This document shows, one piece after another, positions 25,301-33,817 of a DNA stretch of 64,000 nt; within the stretch, counting starts at the first letter, position 1, and every line of letters begins with the position of its first letter. The notes beneath the pieces were generated by a model. It saw only the letters and a program-made list of their open reading frames with translations, was not told the origin of the DNA and did no database searches. The stretch is from Leptospira levettii. GTDB lineage: Bacteria; Spirochaetota; Leptospiria; Leptospirales; Leptospiraceae. The translations under genes and the position numbers were made by a program. The stretch is from positions 1,488,001 through 1,552,000 of the forward strand of contig NZ_NPDM01000001.1 in NCBI RefSeq assembly GCF_002812085.1, given 5' to 3'.

Positions 25301-28275
25301 ACTTTGTGGGTCTTTGTGATGTTGTATGTTCCTAAATTGGTAGCATATAGGTAATCGCCGATGATGGTAAGTCCTTCTGGAAAACTGATATCTCCTCCGG
25401 TAACAAGAGTCGTGACCTCACGGGTACTTAACTTGATGACACGGATTGCTGAATTGTTACGATCGGCGATGTAAAGTTTATTATCATCAATCACAATGCC
25501 AGCAGGTGATGCAAATCTGGCGGCAAGTGGATCTGTTGCATCAAGATTTGCATTCGCTGGAGAAACCACAGTATCATCACCTGCAAACGTTTCCGCATAA
25601 CCAGAGCTAATTAAAATTCGTTTGATACGATTCCCTAAAGTTTCGGTGACATACAAATATGTACCGTCTGTTGTGATTCCTTTGGGAAGATTGAATGTCC
25701 CACTCAAACCTGATCCAGGAGTATTTCCCGCGGCTCCACTTCCCACTAAAGAGGATACGGTATTGGTCATTGGGTTGAAGACACGAATTTTATGATTTCC
25801 AGAATCTACGATAAAACCCTTTGTTCCATCATAAGTAATGCCACTGATGTCATTAAAACTGGATGCAGGGGCTGGGCCATCACTTGATCCACTCCCGGCT
25901 ACACCTGCTGCGGTTGTGACGTCGCCTTTATAATAATGGATTTGGACAGGTGCTTGTTTTTTTAAACCGATTGCATTTCCATAACGATAACCTGCTACAC
26001 AATTCACAGTAACATTGGTGATATTTGCACCTAACATAGTGCCTTGGATGTTTGATTGAACGGCACAAACAAATCCTGGTGGTTCTTGGGTGATTTGGAT
26101 TTCATATCCAGTTCCACTGCTGATCGGAGTCGCAAAGGCAATAGGAGTGGAAGTTGCACCAGCAGGAACATTGATACTATCAACACCGTTGGTAACAGTT
26201 AGTCCTGTGGGTAAAATCACAGAACTAGTAACGTTCCCGCTCATATTGTATTGATTTACCGAACATGAGATCGCGATATTGGTGATCGCAGTATTGGAAA
26301 CTGTACCATTTGCATTTGTGATATTACAAGTTTGCCAAGGATTTTGAGGACCTGATAATACAGAAACCGAAAAATTTGTACCGGTAGGTAAAGCTGTATT
26401 GAATGTAAACGTTCCATTACTAGCAATGATTAAATCATCACCACCATTATTCTGTAAAATAAAAGTATTGGTTCCAAAGGGTGTTGTGAGAGAACTAATT
26501 GTTCCTCCAACTGTATATACATTTGGTTGGTAATTGATACTCAAAACATCACTCTGTGCATAATTTACTTTGCACATTCTGGCTTTTACATTTTGAGAAA
26601 CACCCGGTGTTGGAAAAATATAATTCCCAAGGACACCAGTATTACATGTGTTTAGTGAAGAACCACAATCTGGATCAGTAGGGACTGCCGCTGCCGCAGT
26701 GTGACAAACCCATGTGGAACCAGTTGTTGTGCTTGAGAAACTAATATTTTGGCCTGAGTCCAGAAAGGATCCAGTCGCCAAACTAGGAGTTGGTGTTGCT
26801 ACTTTGAGTGTATAAGAAGCAGTGACAACTTGTGATTCTACCCAACCCACCTTACAATGAATTACTTTGATCACTGCTTGGTTGTTATCGGTTAAATTGA
26901 CTGTGGAAGTTGTCATTGTTCCTGTAGCACAGGTTGGATCCGCTTGTGCTCCATTTCCAATTGTGTATCGATACTCGGATCCTGGGATCAAACTGGAAAT
27001 GGTAACCGTACCATCATCGTTAAAAAGAGAGCCACTAACAGGAGAAAAACTAGGAAGAGTTAAACTACAATTGAGTACAACATTGGACATATTGGACACA
27101 ATCCCTGAATGAGTGGCACCAGCGGTAATCGTACAAGTTTGGTTAGGTGGATTTGCAAAAACGACAATCTGGTAATCCACACCACCTGGTATGGTACTTG
27201 GGAACGTAAAATTTGTGACACCTGGGTTAATTGTGATTGATTGTGTAGGAAAAGCAGGTGACCCACCCGTTTGTACCAAGTCTAACGTCACGGATCCACC
27301 TAACACACTTGTTGTTGTACCTCCAGGGCTTGATACGGTGCCACTGACTAAGAATGCATTGCTACAATTGACAGCAAAGTTTGTTGCCCCGTTTCCTACG
27401 GTTACAGTACCTGATGATAGTGTACATACCCCAGAAGTGATCACTCCACCTGGGTTATCAACAGTGACTGTAAAATTTCCACCACTTAAATAGGTGCCTG
27501 GGAAGGCATAAGTTCCGTCTGCAGTGACATTAATTGTATTGGAACCATCTAATGTGAGTTTTAATTCATTTCCTGCTGTGAGTGTACCTAAAATTCCAAT
27601 GACTTGGGCACTGACAACATAGGAATTGGTTGTACAATTGATGCTTGCAGATATGGGTGAGGCAACCATCGTACCATTTGTCACCGCTGGTGTTGTAATG
27701 GAACAAGTTTGGCTTGGGTTTGTTGGTTGGCTTATGATACTAAAATTATAAGTCTCACCCACAGGAAGAGGTGGAAAAGAAAAATTGGCACTATTGACAT
27801 TGATGACATCGGTTCCGGCACCTGTGACATTTTGTAATTGTAAACCATTCCCAGAAAGTCCGGTTGCCGTTCCACTGATGAGATACAATGCACTCCCGCA
27901 AACTACTTGGATCCCTTCAATGTTTCCATTGAGTACTGTTCCTTGGCCTGAAGAAACAATACAATTTTGAATGGGGGAACTTGGAGGTGTTTTGACTGTC
28001 ACATGATAAGTGGCACCAGAATTTATTTTTTTAGTAAAGGTATAAGTTCCATTTGAACTGATATCCATCACCTCACCGTTGTTTTCGATTTGTAATCCAG
28101 TTCCGAGTAAACCTGAGACTTGAAAACGAATGGAATAAGATAGGGTATTTGCTTGGAGAAACCGAAAGGTTGTAAACGTTTCGAGTAAGGAACGATTGAT
28201 TGTCGGAAACGAACATCCAAAGACAGGAATGAAATATAAGGATATGATGATTTTCTGAAGGAATCTTTTTCCCAT
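22387..28275 (-). CDS. Giant modular surface lipoprotein (beta-sandwich, NHL, LamG modules)
   Basis: A protein of 1,962 residues (from ATG 28275; an in-frame ATG lies at 28305). Signal peptide with lipobox VFGC, then: (1) about residues 45-410, four Ig-like modules of about 85 residues, each with two Cys and the pattern SGxxGxGLxLxxNG...C; (2) about 410-600, chitobiase-type C-terminal modules with Cys pairs; (3) two more Ig-like modules to about 765; (4) about 770-1085, NHL-type beta-propeller repeats (GITxDGxxLYVxDxxNHxIRxI); (5) about 1090-1620, three LamG/concanavalin-like modules (WVHLALTVD, RLADLRFYNRELNEAEV type); (6) a further lectin-like domain to the end. Likely a surface adhesin or glycan-binding protein; no enzyme site seen. 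Confidence 0.9.
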   Translation of the reverse strand: MGKRFLQKIIISLYFIPVFGCSFPTINRSLLETFTTFRFLQANTLSYSIRFQVSGLLGTGLQIENNGEVMDISSNGTYTFTKKINSGATYHVTVKTPPSSPIQNCIVSSGQGTVLNGNIEGIQVVCGSALYLISGTATGLSGNGLQLQNVTGAGTDVINVNSANFSFPPLPVGETYNFSIISQPTNPSQTCSITTPAVTNGTMVASPISASINCTTNSYVVSAQVIGILGTLTAGNELKLTLDGSNTINVTADGTYAFPGTYLSGGNFTVTVDNPGGVITSGVCTLSSGTVTVGNGATNFAVNCSNAFLVSGTVSSPGGTTTSVLGGSVTLDLVQTGGSPAFPTQSITINPGVTNFTFPSTIPGGVDYQIVVFANPPNQTCTITAGATHSGIVSNMSNVVLNCSLTLPSFSPVSGSLFNDDGTVTISSLIPGSEYRYTIGNGAQADPTCATGTMTTSTVNLTDNNQAVIKVIHCKVGWVESQVVTASYTLKVATPTPSLATGSFLDSGQNISFSSTTTGSTWVCHTAAAAVPTDPDCGSSLNTCNTGVLGNYIFPTPGVSQNVKARMCKVNYAQSDVLSINYQPNVYTVGGTISSLTTPFGTNTFILQNNGGDDLIIASNGTFTFNTALPTGTNFSVSVLSGPQNPWQTCNITNANGTVSNTAITNIAISCSVNQYNMSGNVTSSVILPTGLTVTNGVDSINVPAGATSTPIAFATPISSGTGYEIQITQEPPGFVCAVQSNIQGTMLGANITNVTVNCVAGYRYGNAIGLKKQAPVQIHYYKGDVTTAAGVAGSGSSDGPAPASSFNDISGITYDGTKGFIVDSGNHKIRVFNPMTNTVSSLVGSGAAGNTPGSGLSGTFNLPKGITTDGTYLYVTETLGNRIKRILISSGYAETFAGDDTVVSPANANLDATDPLAARFASPAGIVIDDNKLYIADRNNSAIRVIKLSTREVTTLVTGGDISFPEGLTIIGDYLYATNLGTYNITKTHKVTGVTTILCGNSMSGYIDAVGTDASFNLPHGITSDGIFLYVADYGNHLIRRVHSGTGEVITIAGSGNTGLINGVGVSASIQSPKYISNLGDVIVFGTVNALRTIKSESLQSYFPLNGSISNFVNNQTITSIGSPTFGNGRFNELNGAASTSVGNAGIAPTPSLSVNKVTMAGWILWDGTNSGIGKVIFYNGDFTSNGHGLFIDAKDQLAIYRGGMLPDSTNVTVIPNLWTHVALTVDSNDLYKVYLNGNLVFEKTLSTNPVSGNFTIGVSSAGSFFFPGRLADLRFYNRELNEAEVNDLAKNAESTLVGNSYASRPIQLAVQYQFTGDSTSKGPLGGSLSFYGPLTNYSTGINKTNNTAVRISASSGGYLLGSEQGLPHGTQPRSICVWVNLETYPNMGDNAPLITYGGAGPSTEFILNVYRASPTGDLKLRFGGLGGGELYPSYTLPLNRWTHICGTFDGNNGWLYVDGVEISGPVNIGSSINTTTGTGLYVGRMASFPGHMFGGKVDELKIYAKALTQKEVRTLSAQIPNGLVARYDFNKNFDDVSGFGNPTTSVGATLVSDKYGNGISALNTNGITYLNVNTTTSSLPKNSQPRTICVQYKSAALNSGTMISIGPNATDRMIALGAGNTSSKYFFSGYLNDVEEFYYNHENVWHHLCGVFEGPAGSYAATIYHNGAKLISQNKNTWDTNPNVFTIGIRSDLLNGFNGQMDEVLVYNRALSMLEIQALSGYDPKQVITWNANPTTSSLKLHLSADSFSNQSNFSPVNTWHDRSGNAASFFAGGSPPTYNNTGFNNKPTVNFNAGNSEYLFRGSAANIPSNSSTFFIAFSRTSNSNDTFFESATPGVSYYFDGDNIRMAKPSDGIVGSSNIQFPYTNIPYLIAAEQLNGVSFGMFSSGYAIGIPTDPSKTYSQNNLYLGSNSSPGNFFSGNISEVLYYNVSLSNPGRTIVFCYLSQKYNIDLSAASVYCD

Positions 28276-28551
28276 GATCCAATCATTCCGATCTAATAAT
28301 TTCATTTCTAAAGAAGAGTAACAACTGAGAGGTGATTTCGTCTAGAGAAAATCTAAATTTTTAGAAAATCGACTCTGTTTCCAACAATGAGAAACGGATT
28401 TGGATGTTCGACCTTTTGCCTTCATATTAAGATTCATTCTCAATCGTATGAGAACCAAGTTCAAAGTGAGAATGAAAAGTTTGGAAATTTATTTTTAGGG
28501 AATGTTCTTAGGTTTCCTTCGCAATCTACTTGATTTTGTCCCATCAATGTT

Positions 28552-29526
28552 TCAATCGAGACCTTTCGATTTTAAAAACTCTGGATTGTATATTTTGGAC
28601 TGGTATTTGGTTCCTGTGTCACATAACACGGTCACGATGGTGTGACCTGGTCCCAATTGTTTCGCAATTTGGTAAGCAGCTGCTAAATTAATCCCCACAC
28701 TCCCTCCCATAAACAATCCATCCTCTCGGAGTACTTTTTGTAAGATACTGAGTGCTTCCTTGTCATGGATACGGACAGCATCATCGGCAGGCATCCCTTC
28801 CATATTTTTTGTGATCCTTCCTTGCCCAATTCCTTCCGTGATGGAGGAACCTTCAATGGTGATGGTCCCTGTTTTGACATATGAATAGACACCAGATCCA
28901 TGTGGGTCACAAACGATACATTTAACATTTGGATTTTTGGACTTGAGATACATAGCAGTACCAGCGTAAGTACCACCAGTTCCTATGGATGTAGTCCACA
29001 CATCAATTTTCCCTTGGGTTTGTTCCCAAATTTCAGGTCCCGTGGTTTCAAAATGTGCGTTTCGATTCGCAAGGTTATCAAATTGGTTCGCCCAAAGTGA
29101 ATTGGGTGTTTCCTTTGCAATTTGTTCTGAGACTCGAACATAATTTCCCGGATTGGTATAAGGTACTGCTGGAACTAAAATCACCTCAGCACCTAATGTT
29201 CGTAACATTTCTATTTTTTCTTTGGATTGTGTTTCTGGAATGACAATGATTTTTTTGTATCCTTTTGCATTACAAATATGTGTAAGCCCAATGCCTGTAT
29301 TCCCAGCTGTACCTTCGACAACTGTTCCTCCTTTTTTGAGAAGGCCTTTTTTTTCTGCATCTTGGATGATGTATAAAGCTGCTCGGTCTTTGACGGAACC
29401 ACCTGGGTTTAGAAATTCTGCTTTGCCGAGAATTTCACAACCAGTTTCGTCACTCAATGAATTGATACGAATGAGGGGTGTATTTCCGATTGTGCCAATA
29501 AATCCATTTCTAATATCTGTTTTCAT
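28552..29526 (-). CDS. cysK: Cysteine synthase (PLP-dependent beta family)
   Basis: A 324-residue fold-type II PLP enzyme that makes cysteine from O-acetylserine and sulfide. PLP lysine in NPGGSVKDRAA near 46; substrate loop EGTAGNTGIGL near 71; PLP phosphate loop SIGTGGTYAG near 180; C-terminal TVLCDTGTKYQSK. The loop reads TAGNTG and not the TSGNTG of most bacterial CysK, and a PYTNPGNYV insert follows the VPAVP strand; both recall the fungal-type and mitochondrial cysteine synthase subfamily, so the donor could be another O-activated serine. Single-gene transcription unit; divergent from the OPA transporter with 46 bases between starts. Confidence 0.92.
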   Translation of the reverse strand: MKTDIRNGFIGTIGNTPLIRINSLSDETGCEILGKAEFLNPGGSVKDRAALYIIQDAEKKGLLKKGGTVVEGTAGNTGIGLTHICNAKGYKKIIVIPETQSKEKIEMLRTLGAEVILVPAVPYTNPGNYVRVSEQIAKETPNSLWANQFDNLANRNAHFETTGPEIWEQTQGKIDVWTTSIGTGGTYAGTAMYLKSKNPNVKCIVCDPHGSGVYSYVKTGTITIEGSSITEGIGQGRITKNMEGMPADDAVRIHDKEALSILQKVLREDGLFMGGSVGINLAAAYQIAKQLGPGHTIVTVLCDTGTKYQSKIYNPEFLKSKGLD

Positions 29527-29572
29527 GAGAATACACTTGACTCCTTATTATTAGACATCAATTTCCAAGTTT

Positions 29573-30892
29573 ATGTACAAGTCCCTTCGTCAGTGGTTTG
29601 CTCCAGCACCCGCGATCCCCCAAAAATCGAAAGAAGAAATTTCAACTCTTTATCCAAAACTAAGGTTCCAAGTATTAGAGTCGACTTTCATTGGTTATAC
29701 GGTATACTATTTAACACGTAATAATTTTTCTCCCGTTTCAAAAGAAATTGGGGAAGCATTGTCTTATTCCAAATCAGATTTGGGTGACATCTTAGCTGTC
29801 ACTGCCATCACTTATGGAATTGGAAAATTTTTTATGGGTGCATTATCAGATCGTTCCAATCCTAAAAAATTTATGGCAGTAGGGTTATTACTCACCGCCA
29901 TTTTAAATTTTTCATTTGGATTTGCGAATCATTATTGGATCCACTTATTTTTATGGGGAGCCAACGGGCTTGTTCAAGGTATGGGTTGGCCTCCTTGTGG
30001 ACGTTCCTTGGGGCATTGGTATTCCGTGAGGGAAAGGGGTACTACATTTGCATTTTGGAATATTGCACATAATATCGGAGGAGGGATTGTCGGAGTTGTT
30101 GCTTCACATTCAGCTGCAAAATTTGGTTGGCAATATGCTTTTTTTGTTCCAGGTCTGATTGCCTTACTCGGGAGTGTTTATTTGTACATTCGACTTGTGG
30201 ACACACCTCAGTCTGAAGGACTCCCACCCATAGAAGAGTATCGAAATGATTATCCACCTGAAGAAAAAGAAAATCATGAAGAAGAATTGACCACCAAACA
30301 ATTGATTGTTGAACAAGTATTGTTAAATAAATACATTTGGTTATTTGCCATCATCAATTTTTTTGTTTATATCATCCGATATAGTTTAATTGATTGGGGT
30401 CCAACGTATTTAAAAGAAACAAAAGGCGCGGATTTACTCGGTGGAGGTTATTCCACTTTGATTTTAGAATTTGGTGGAATTGGATCTACCATACTTATGG
30501 GCTGGGTTTCTGACAAGTTTGATGGAAGAAGGGGAATGGTCAGTTTACTTTGTATCATTCCAATCTTTTTTGCATTTTTAGGAATTTTATTCAATCCTCC
30601 AGGGAATATCTGGATCGACTATGTTCTGTTTGGTTTGATTGGACTATTCATTTACCCTCCAGTCATGTTGTTAGGTGTAGCAGGAATGGATTTTACATCC
30701 AAAAAAGCGGTTGGTACTGCCGCTGGTTTTATTGGGTTATTTGGGTCACTAGGACGCACCGCACAAGGGAAAGGAATCGCGGTTTTATCAACAAATTATT
30801 CCTGGGATGTTGCCCTTGGAGCAATTCTTGTTTCCACTCTCATTGCAATTTTCCTATTGATTTTTAGTTGGAATCTGCGTCCTCGAGGTTAA
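29573..30892 (+). CDS. MFS transporter, organophosphate:phosphate antiporter (GlpT/UhpT) type
   Basis: A 439-residue major-facilitator protein with twelve membrane segments. The N-terminal [29 protein letters not shown] and [21 protein letters not shown] stretches follow the GlpT/UhpT family, including the Arg near the first segment that binds the substrate phosphate and the loop 2-3 motif. [13 protein letters not shown] (near 140) is the equivalent of the family's WP(P)xxR motif that provides the second phosphate-binding Arg. Likely substrate: glycerol-3-phosphate or a hexose phosphate in exchange for phosphate. First of four plus-strand genes; no strong ribosome site before ATG 29573. Confidence 0.88.
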   Translation: MYKSLRQWFAPAPAIPQKSKEEISTLYPKLRFQVLESTFIGYTVYYLTRNNFSPVSKEIGEALSYSKSDLGDILAVTAITYGIGKFFMGALSDRSNPKKFMAVGLLLTAILNFSFGFANHYWIHLFLWGANGLVQGMGWPPCGRSLGHWYSVRERGTTFAFWNIAHNIGGGIVGVVASHSAAKFGWQYAFFVPGLIALLGSVYLYIRLVDTPQSEGLPPIEEYRNDYPPEEKENHEEELTTKQLIVEQVLLNKYIWLFAIINFFVYIIRYSLIDWGPTYLKETKGADLLGGGYSTLILEFGGIGSTILMGWVSDKFDGRRGMVSLLCIIPIFFAFLGILFNPPGNIWIDYVLFGLIGLFIYPPVMLLGVAGMDFTSKKAVGTAAGFIGLFGSLGRTAQGKGIAVLSTNYSWDVALGAILVSTLIAIFLLIFSWNLRPRG

Positions 30893-30934
30893 ATCAATTG
30901 ACGAACGAATTGTTTGGAATTCAATTTACGTGTT

Positions 30935-31477
30935 ATGAATCTAGGCAAAAAAATCTCAATCGGAATCATTGGAATCATCGCTGTCCCACTTGTATTGGCA
31001 ATATTTTTACCATCAAGTTACCAAGTGGAAAGGACAATTGACATTACAAAACCAGCAAGCGAAGTGTTTGCATTCATTCGATTGTTAAAGAACCAAGACC
31101 AATACAGTGTATGGGCAAAACGTGATCCTGATATGAAAAAGATTTTTAAAGGGGAAGACGGCACTGTTGGTTTTGTATCTCGATGGGAAAGCCAAGTGAA
31201 AGATGTTGGTGTAGGTGAACAAGAGATCAAAATGATCAATGCCGAGACTTTAGAGATGCAAACCGAATTACGATTTTTTGAACCATTTGAAGGAACAGAA
31301 AGAAGTTATATGAAAGTTTCTTCTTTAGATCCAAAAAAATCAAAAGTAATTTGGGGGTTTGATGGATCTATGCCTTATCCATTTAATTTGATGTTACTTT
31401 TTATGAATTTTGAAGAAATGATTGGGAATGATTTTGAAGAAGGACTTTCCAATTTAAAACATGTATTAGAAAAATAA
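30935..31477 (+). CDS. SRPBCC family protein with N-terminal membrane anchor
   Basis: A 180-residue protein. A hydrophobic anchor at about 7-26 is followed by a START/SRPBCC domain with the usual opening (VERTIDITKPASEVFAFI), a WAKRDPDM loop, the GTVGFVSRWES strand and the long C-terminal helix (FEEMIGNDFEEGLSNLKHVLE). Such domains bind hydrophobic ligands or lipids; no specific ligand is evident. Start ATG 30935; the frame is open to TTG 30914. It lies 42 bases after the transporter and 15 before the glycosidase-like gene. Confidence 0.85.
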   Translation: MNLGKKISIGIIGIIAVPLVLAIFLPSSYQVERTIDITKPASEVFAFIRLLKNQDQYSVWAKRDPDMKKIFKGEDGTVGFVSRWESQVKDVGVGEQEIKMINAETLEMQTELRFFEPFEGTERSYMKVSSLDPKKSKVIWGFDGSMPYPFNLMLLFMNFEEMIGNDFEEGLSNLKHVLEK

Positions 31478-31492
31478 GGTTTTATTTACCCT

Positions 31493-32593
31493 TTGAACAA
31501 ACAAAATATCTATTGGCAACTCTACCAAGAGGATCCTATCATCAAACCAGGATTTCCATCTCCAATCCTGGCAGATCCTAGTTTTTTATTTCCTGAATCT
31601 TGCCCAGATGGTCTGTGGCATCTGTTTGCACATAACATCTTCGGTGTGTTAGAGTATGTTTCCGAAGATGGTATCCATTGGAAAAAAAAGAAATCCATTG
31701 TTCGTAATGCAATGCGACCTTTTATCTATTTCGAAGATGGAACTTATTATTTGTATTATGAAAAATACAAATTTTTACATGTCCTCATGTCTTGGTTTCC
31801 ATACCGTAAATGGAAATCAAAAATTGAAGTGAAGACGAGCAAAGATTTAGTCCATTGGTCAACTGCTAAAACTGTTATCGTACCAAAATTTCCATTTCAT
31901 AAAGATGCAAACTTCGGTGATTCCGTAAGTAACCCGTGTCTTGTGAAGTTTGGAAATAAGTACAGAATGTACTTTTCATCATCTCTTGTAATGATTCCGG
32001 ATTGTGGTTTTTGTGAACCAAAGTACATTACGGTTGCTGAAGCCAGTTCCCCACTTGGCCCATTTTCGTATTTTTCAGATCCTATTTTAGCACCTAACGA
32101 TATGGATCCATTTTGTAATTTGGGCGCAGGTTCCATTAAAGTGATCCCTTGGAAAGGTAGATACTTAGGGTTTCAGAATGGAATTTTTTGGAATCCTGTG
32201 AGGAAGGAATCTTGTTCGGCAATTCTGTTTTTACAAAGTGAGGATGGAATCAATTTTGAAAGGATCAACCACACTCCAATCCTTGGCCCCACAGGGCGTG
32301 GTTGGAAGGCAAGCCATGTGTATGCCTGTGATGTGAAGTATTCGGAAGCTGAAAATATTTTTATTCTCTACTTTAATGCAAGAGACAAAGCACATTGGAC
32401 AAAGGGAAAAGAAGCCATTGGACTTTTTGTTGGGAAGGTAGAAGAATCAAAAGAGAATCTCAAATCTAAGTCCACTTCCAAATCAAAAAAACAAGAAAGT
32501 CGTTCCCTTAAAAACAAACCGAAAGGGAAAACAAAAGTGACCACGAAAAAGATTCCTTCAAAACCCAAAACAAAGAAGTCTAAATTCAAATGA
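31493..32593 (+). CDS. Five-bladed beta-propeller glycosidase-like protein with basic tail
   Basis: A 366-residue protein resembling GH43/GH32-type five-bladed propellers. Asp in ILADPSFLF near 27, WHLFAHN, a YYLYYEKY blade, DSVSNPCLVKFGNKYRMYFSSS near 143 and GPTGRGWKASHVYACDV near 262 correspond to propeller blades; the NPCLV/YRMYFS pattern is of the kind seen in glycoside hydrolases and in inositol/glucosamine transferase C-terminal domains. No signal peptide. The last 50 residues are almost only Lys, Ser, Thr and Pro. Start is a TTG, as no ATG precedes the conserved part. The stop overlaps the pirin start by 4 bases. Activity is uncertain. Confidence 0.75.
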   Translation: MNKQNIYWQLYQEDPIIKPGFPSPILADPSFLFPESCPDGLWHLFAHNIFGVLEYVSEDGIHWKKKKSIVRNAMRPFIYFEDGTYYLYYEKYKFLHVLMSWFPYRKWKSKIEVKTSKDLVHWSTAKTVIVPKFPFHKDANFGDSVSNPCLVKFGNKYRMYFSSSLVMIPDCGFCEPKYITVAEASSPLGPFSYFSDPILAPNDMDPFCNLGAGSIKVIPWKGRYLGFQNGIFWNPVRKESCSAILFLQSEDGINFERINHTPILGPTGRGWKASHVYACDVKYSEAENIFILYFNARDKAHWTKGKEAIGLFVGKVEESKENLKSKSTSKSKKQESRSLKNKPKGKTKVTTKKIPSKPKTKKSKFK

Positions 32594-33450
32594 CAAAATC
32601 ACTGATCGGACATTCAAAAGACTTAGGAGATAATTTTATCATTCGTCGTGTTCTTCCTGCCTTAGAAAAAAGGTCAGTGGGTCCCTTTGTTTTTTTTGAC
32701 CACTTTGGACCTGTGCCTGTTGTCACGGGTGAAGAACTTGTAGTCCGAGCCCATCCTCACATTGGACTTGCTACCATTACATTTTTGTATGATGGAGTGA
32801 TCACACACCGAGATAGTTTAGAAGTAGAGATGGACATTCGGCCCAATGAAACCAATTGGATGATTGCCGGGTCTGGTATTGTTCATAGTGAACGATCTAA
32901 GTTTGATCCAAAATATGAAGTATTAGAAGGAATACAAACTTGGATTGCACTCCCTAAAGAGAAAGAACAAATATCCCCAAGTTTCCAACACCTTTCCGAA
33001 ACAGAAATTCCTGTGATGAAACAAAAAGGACTCATATTTCGTTTGTTAGGTGGAAAGTTTTTGGATTTAGAATCATCTGCCGTTGTACATTCACCACTTT
33101 TTTATGCAGACATCGATGTAAAAATGGATGCTGACCAAATAGAATGGCAACTTTCTCCTGAAGAAGAAGCTGGGTTGTACATTGCGCGAGGTGCCATCGA
33201 ATCAGAAGGTGAATCTTATGCGGTTGGAAGTATGGTTTTATTTGAAAAAGGTACAAAAGTTTCTTTCAAAGCAAAACAAAACAGTCGTTTGATGTTACTT
33301 GGAGGGGAACCTCTGAAAGAAAAACGGCATTTGTATTGGAACTTTGTCGCTACAAGCCAGGAATTGATTGATTCTGCTAAGGAAAGATGGGCAAAGGATG
33401 AATTTCCAAAAGTTCCAAACGAAACAGATCGGATTCCTTTACCCAACTAA
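32590..33450 (+). CDS. Pirin family protein
   Basis: A 286-residue bicupin. The pirin metal site is visible in PFVFFDHFGP and RAHPHIGLATITFLYDG (near 55) together with HRDSLE and GSGIVHSERS (near 98), which give the three His and one Glu that bind iron. Pirins are quercetinase-like oxidoreductases or regulators; the function here is not readable. It starts in a 4-base ATGA overlap with the propeller protein, so the two are coupled. The downstream gene is convergent and 10 bases away. Confidence 0.93.
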   Translation: MTKSLIGHSKDLGDNFIIRRVLPALEKRSVGPFVFFDHFGPVPVVTGEELVVRAHPHIGLATITFLYDGVITHRDSLEVEMDIRPNETNWMIAGSGIVHSERSKFDPKYEVLEGIQTWIALPKEKEQISPSFQHLSETEIPVMKQKGLIFRLLGGKFLDLESSAVVHSPLFYADIDVKMDADQIEWQLSPEEEAGLYIARGAIESEGESYAVGSMVLFEKGTKVSFKAKQNSRLMLLGGEPLKEKRHLYWNFVATSQELIDSAKERWAKDEFPKVPNETDRIPLPN

Positions 33451-33460
33451 ATTTTATTTT

Positions 33461-33763
33461 TTATTTTAAAGCATCTGCTGCTTTTTTGTATTCTTCAGCT
33501 TCAGCACGGAACTCTTTTGCAAGATTCAAACAATGTTCTTTGAATTTTGCTTCGGAAACTGCTTTCCCGCCTTTATTGCCTGCCATCTTTTCGTGGCGTT
33601 TTGCATTTTCTTCTTTTTCTTTTGCCATTGCATTTAAGTAAGAACGTGCAGCTTGTTTACTTTCTGGGGAATTTGCCTCTTTTATCATCAAATTCTCTAA
33701 TTCAGATAACGCAAATAGCGAAGTGGAAGCTAACACGAGTAAAATGGAAATAAGTTTTTTCAT
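33461..33763 (-). CDS. Small exported helical protein
   Basis: 100 residues, not recognised. A clear signal peptide (about 1-18, ending TSLFALS) is followed by about 80 residues of highly charged helix rich in Ala, Lys and Glu (KEKEENAKRHEKMAGN, FRAEAEEYKKAADALK) with one Cys. It would be a small periplasmic helical protein. It has an AGGTTC-type site at 33764-33775 and is the last of four minus-strand genes behind mannose-6-phosphate isomerase (54 bases). Confidence 0.75.
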   Translation of the reverse strand: MKKLISILLVLASTSLFALSELENLMIKEANSPESKQAARSYLNAMAKEKEENAKRHEKMAGNKGGKAVSEAKFKEHCLNLAKEFRAEAEEYKKAADALK

Positions 33764-33817
33764 AGAACCTCTCTACACTCCATTATACCAAATGAATCAA
33801 AAAGTCAATAGGTCTTG

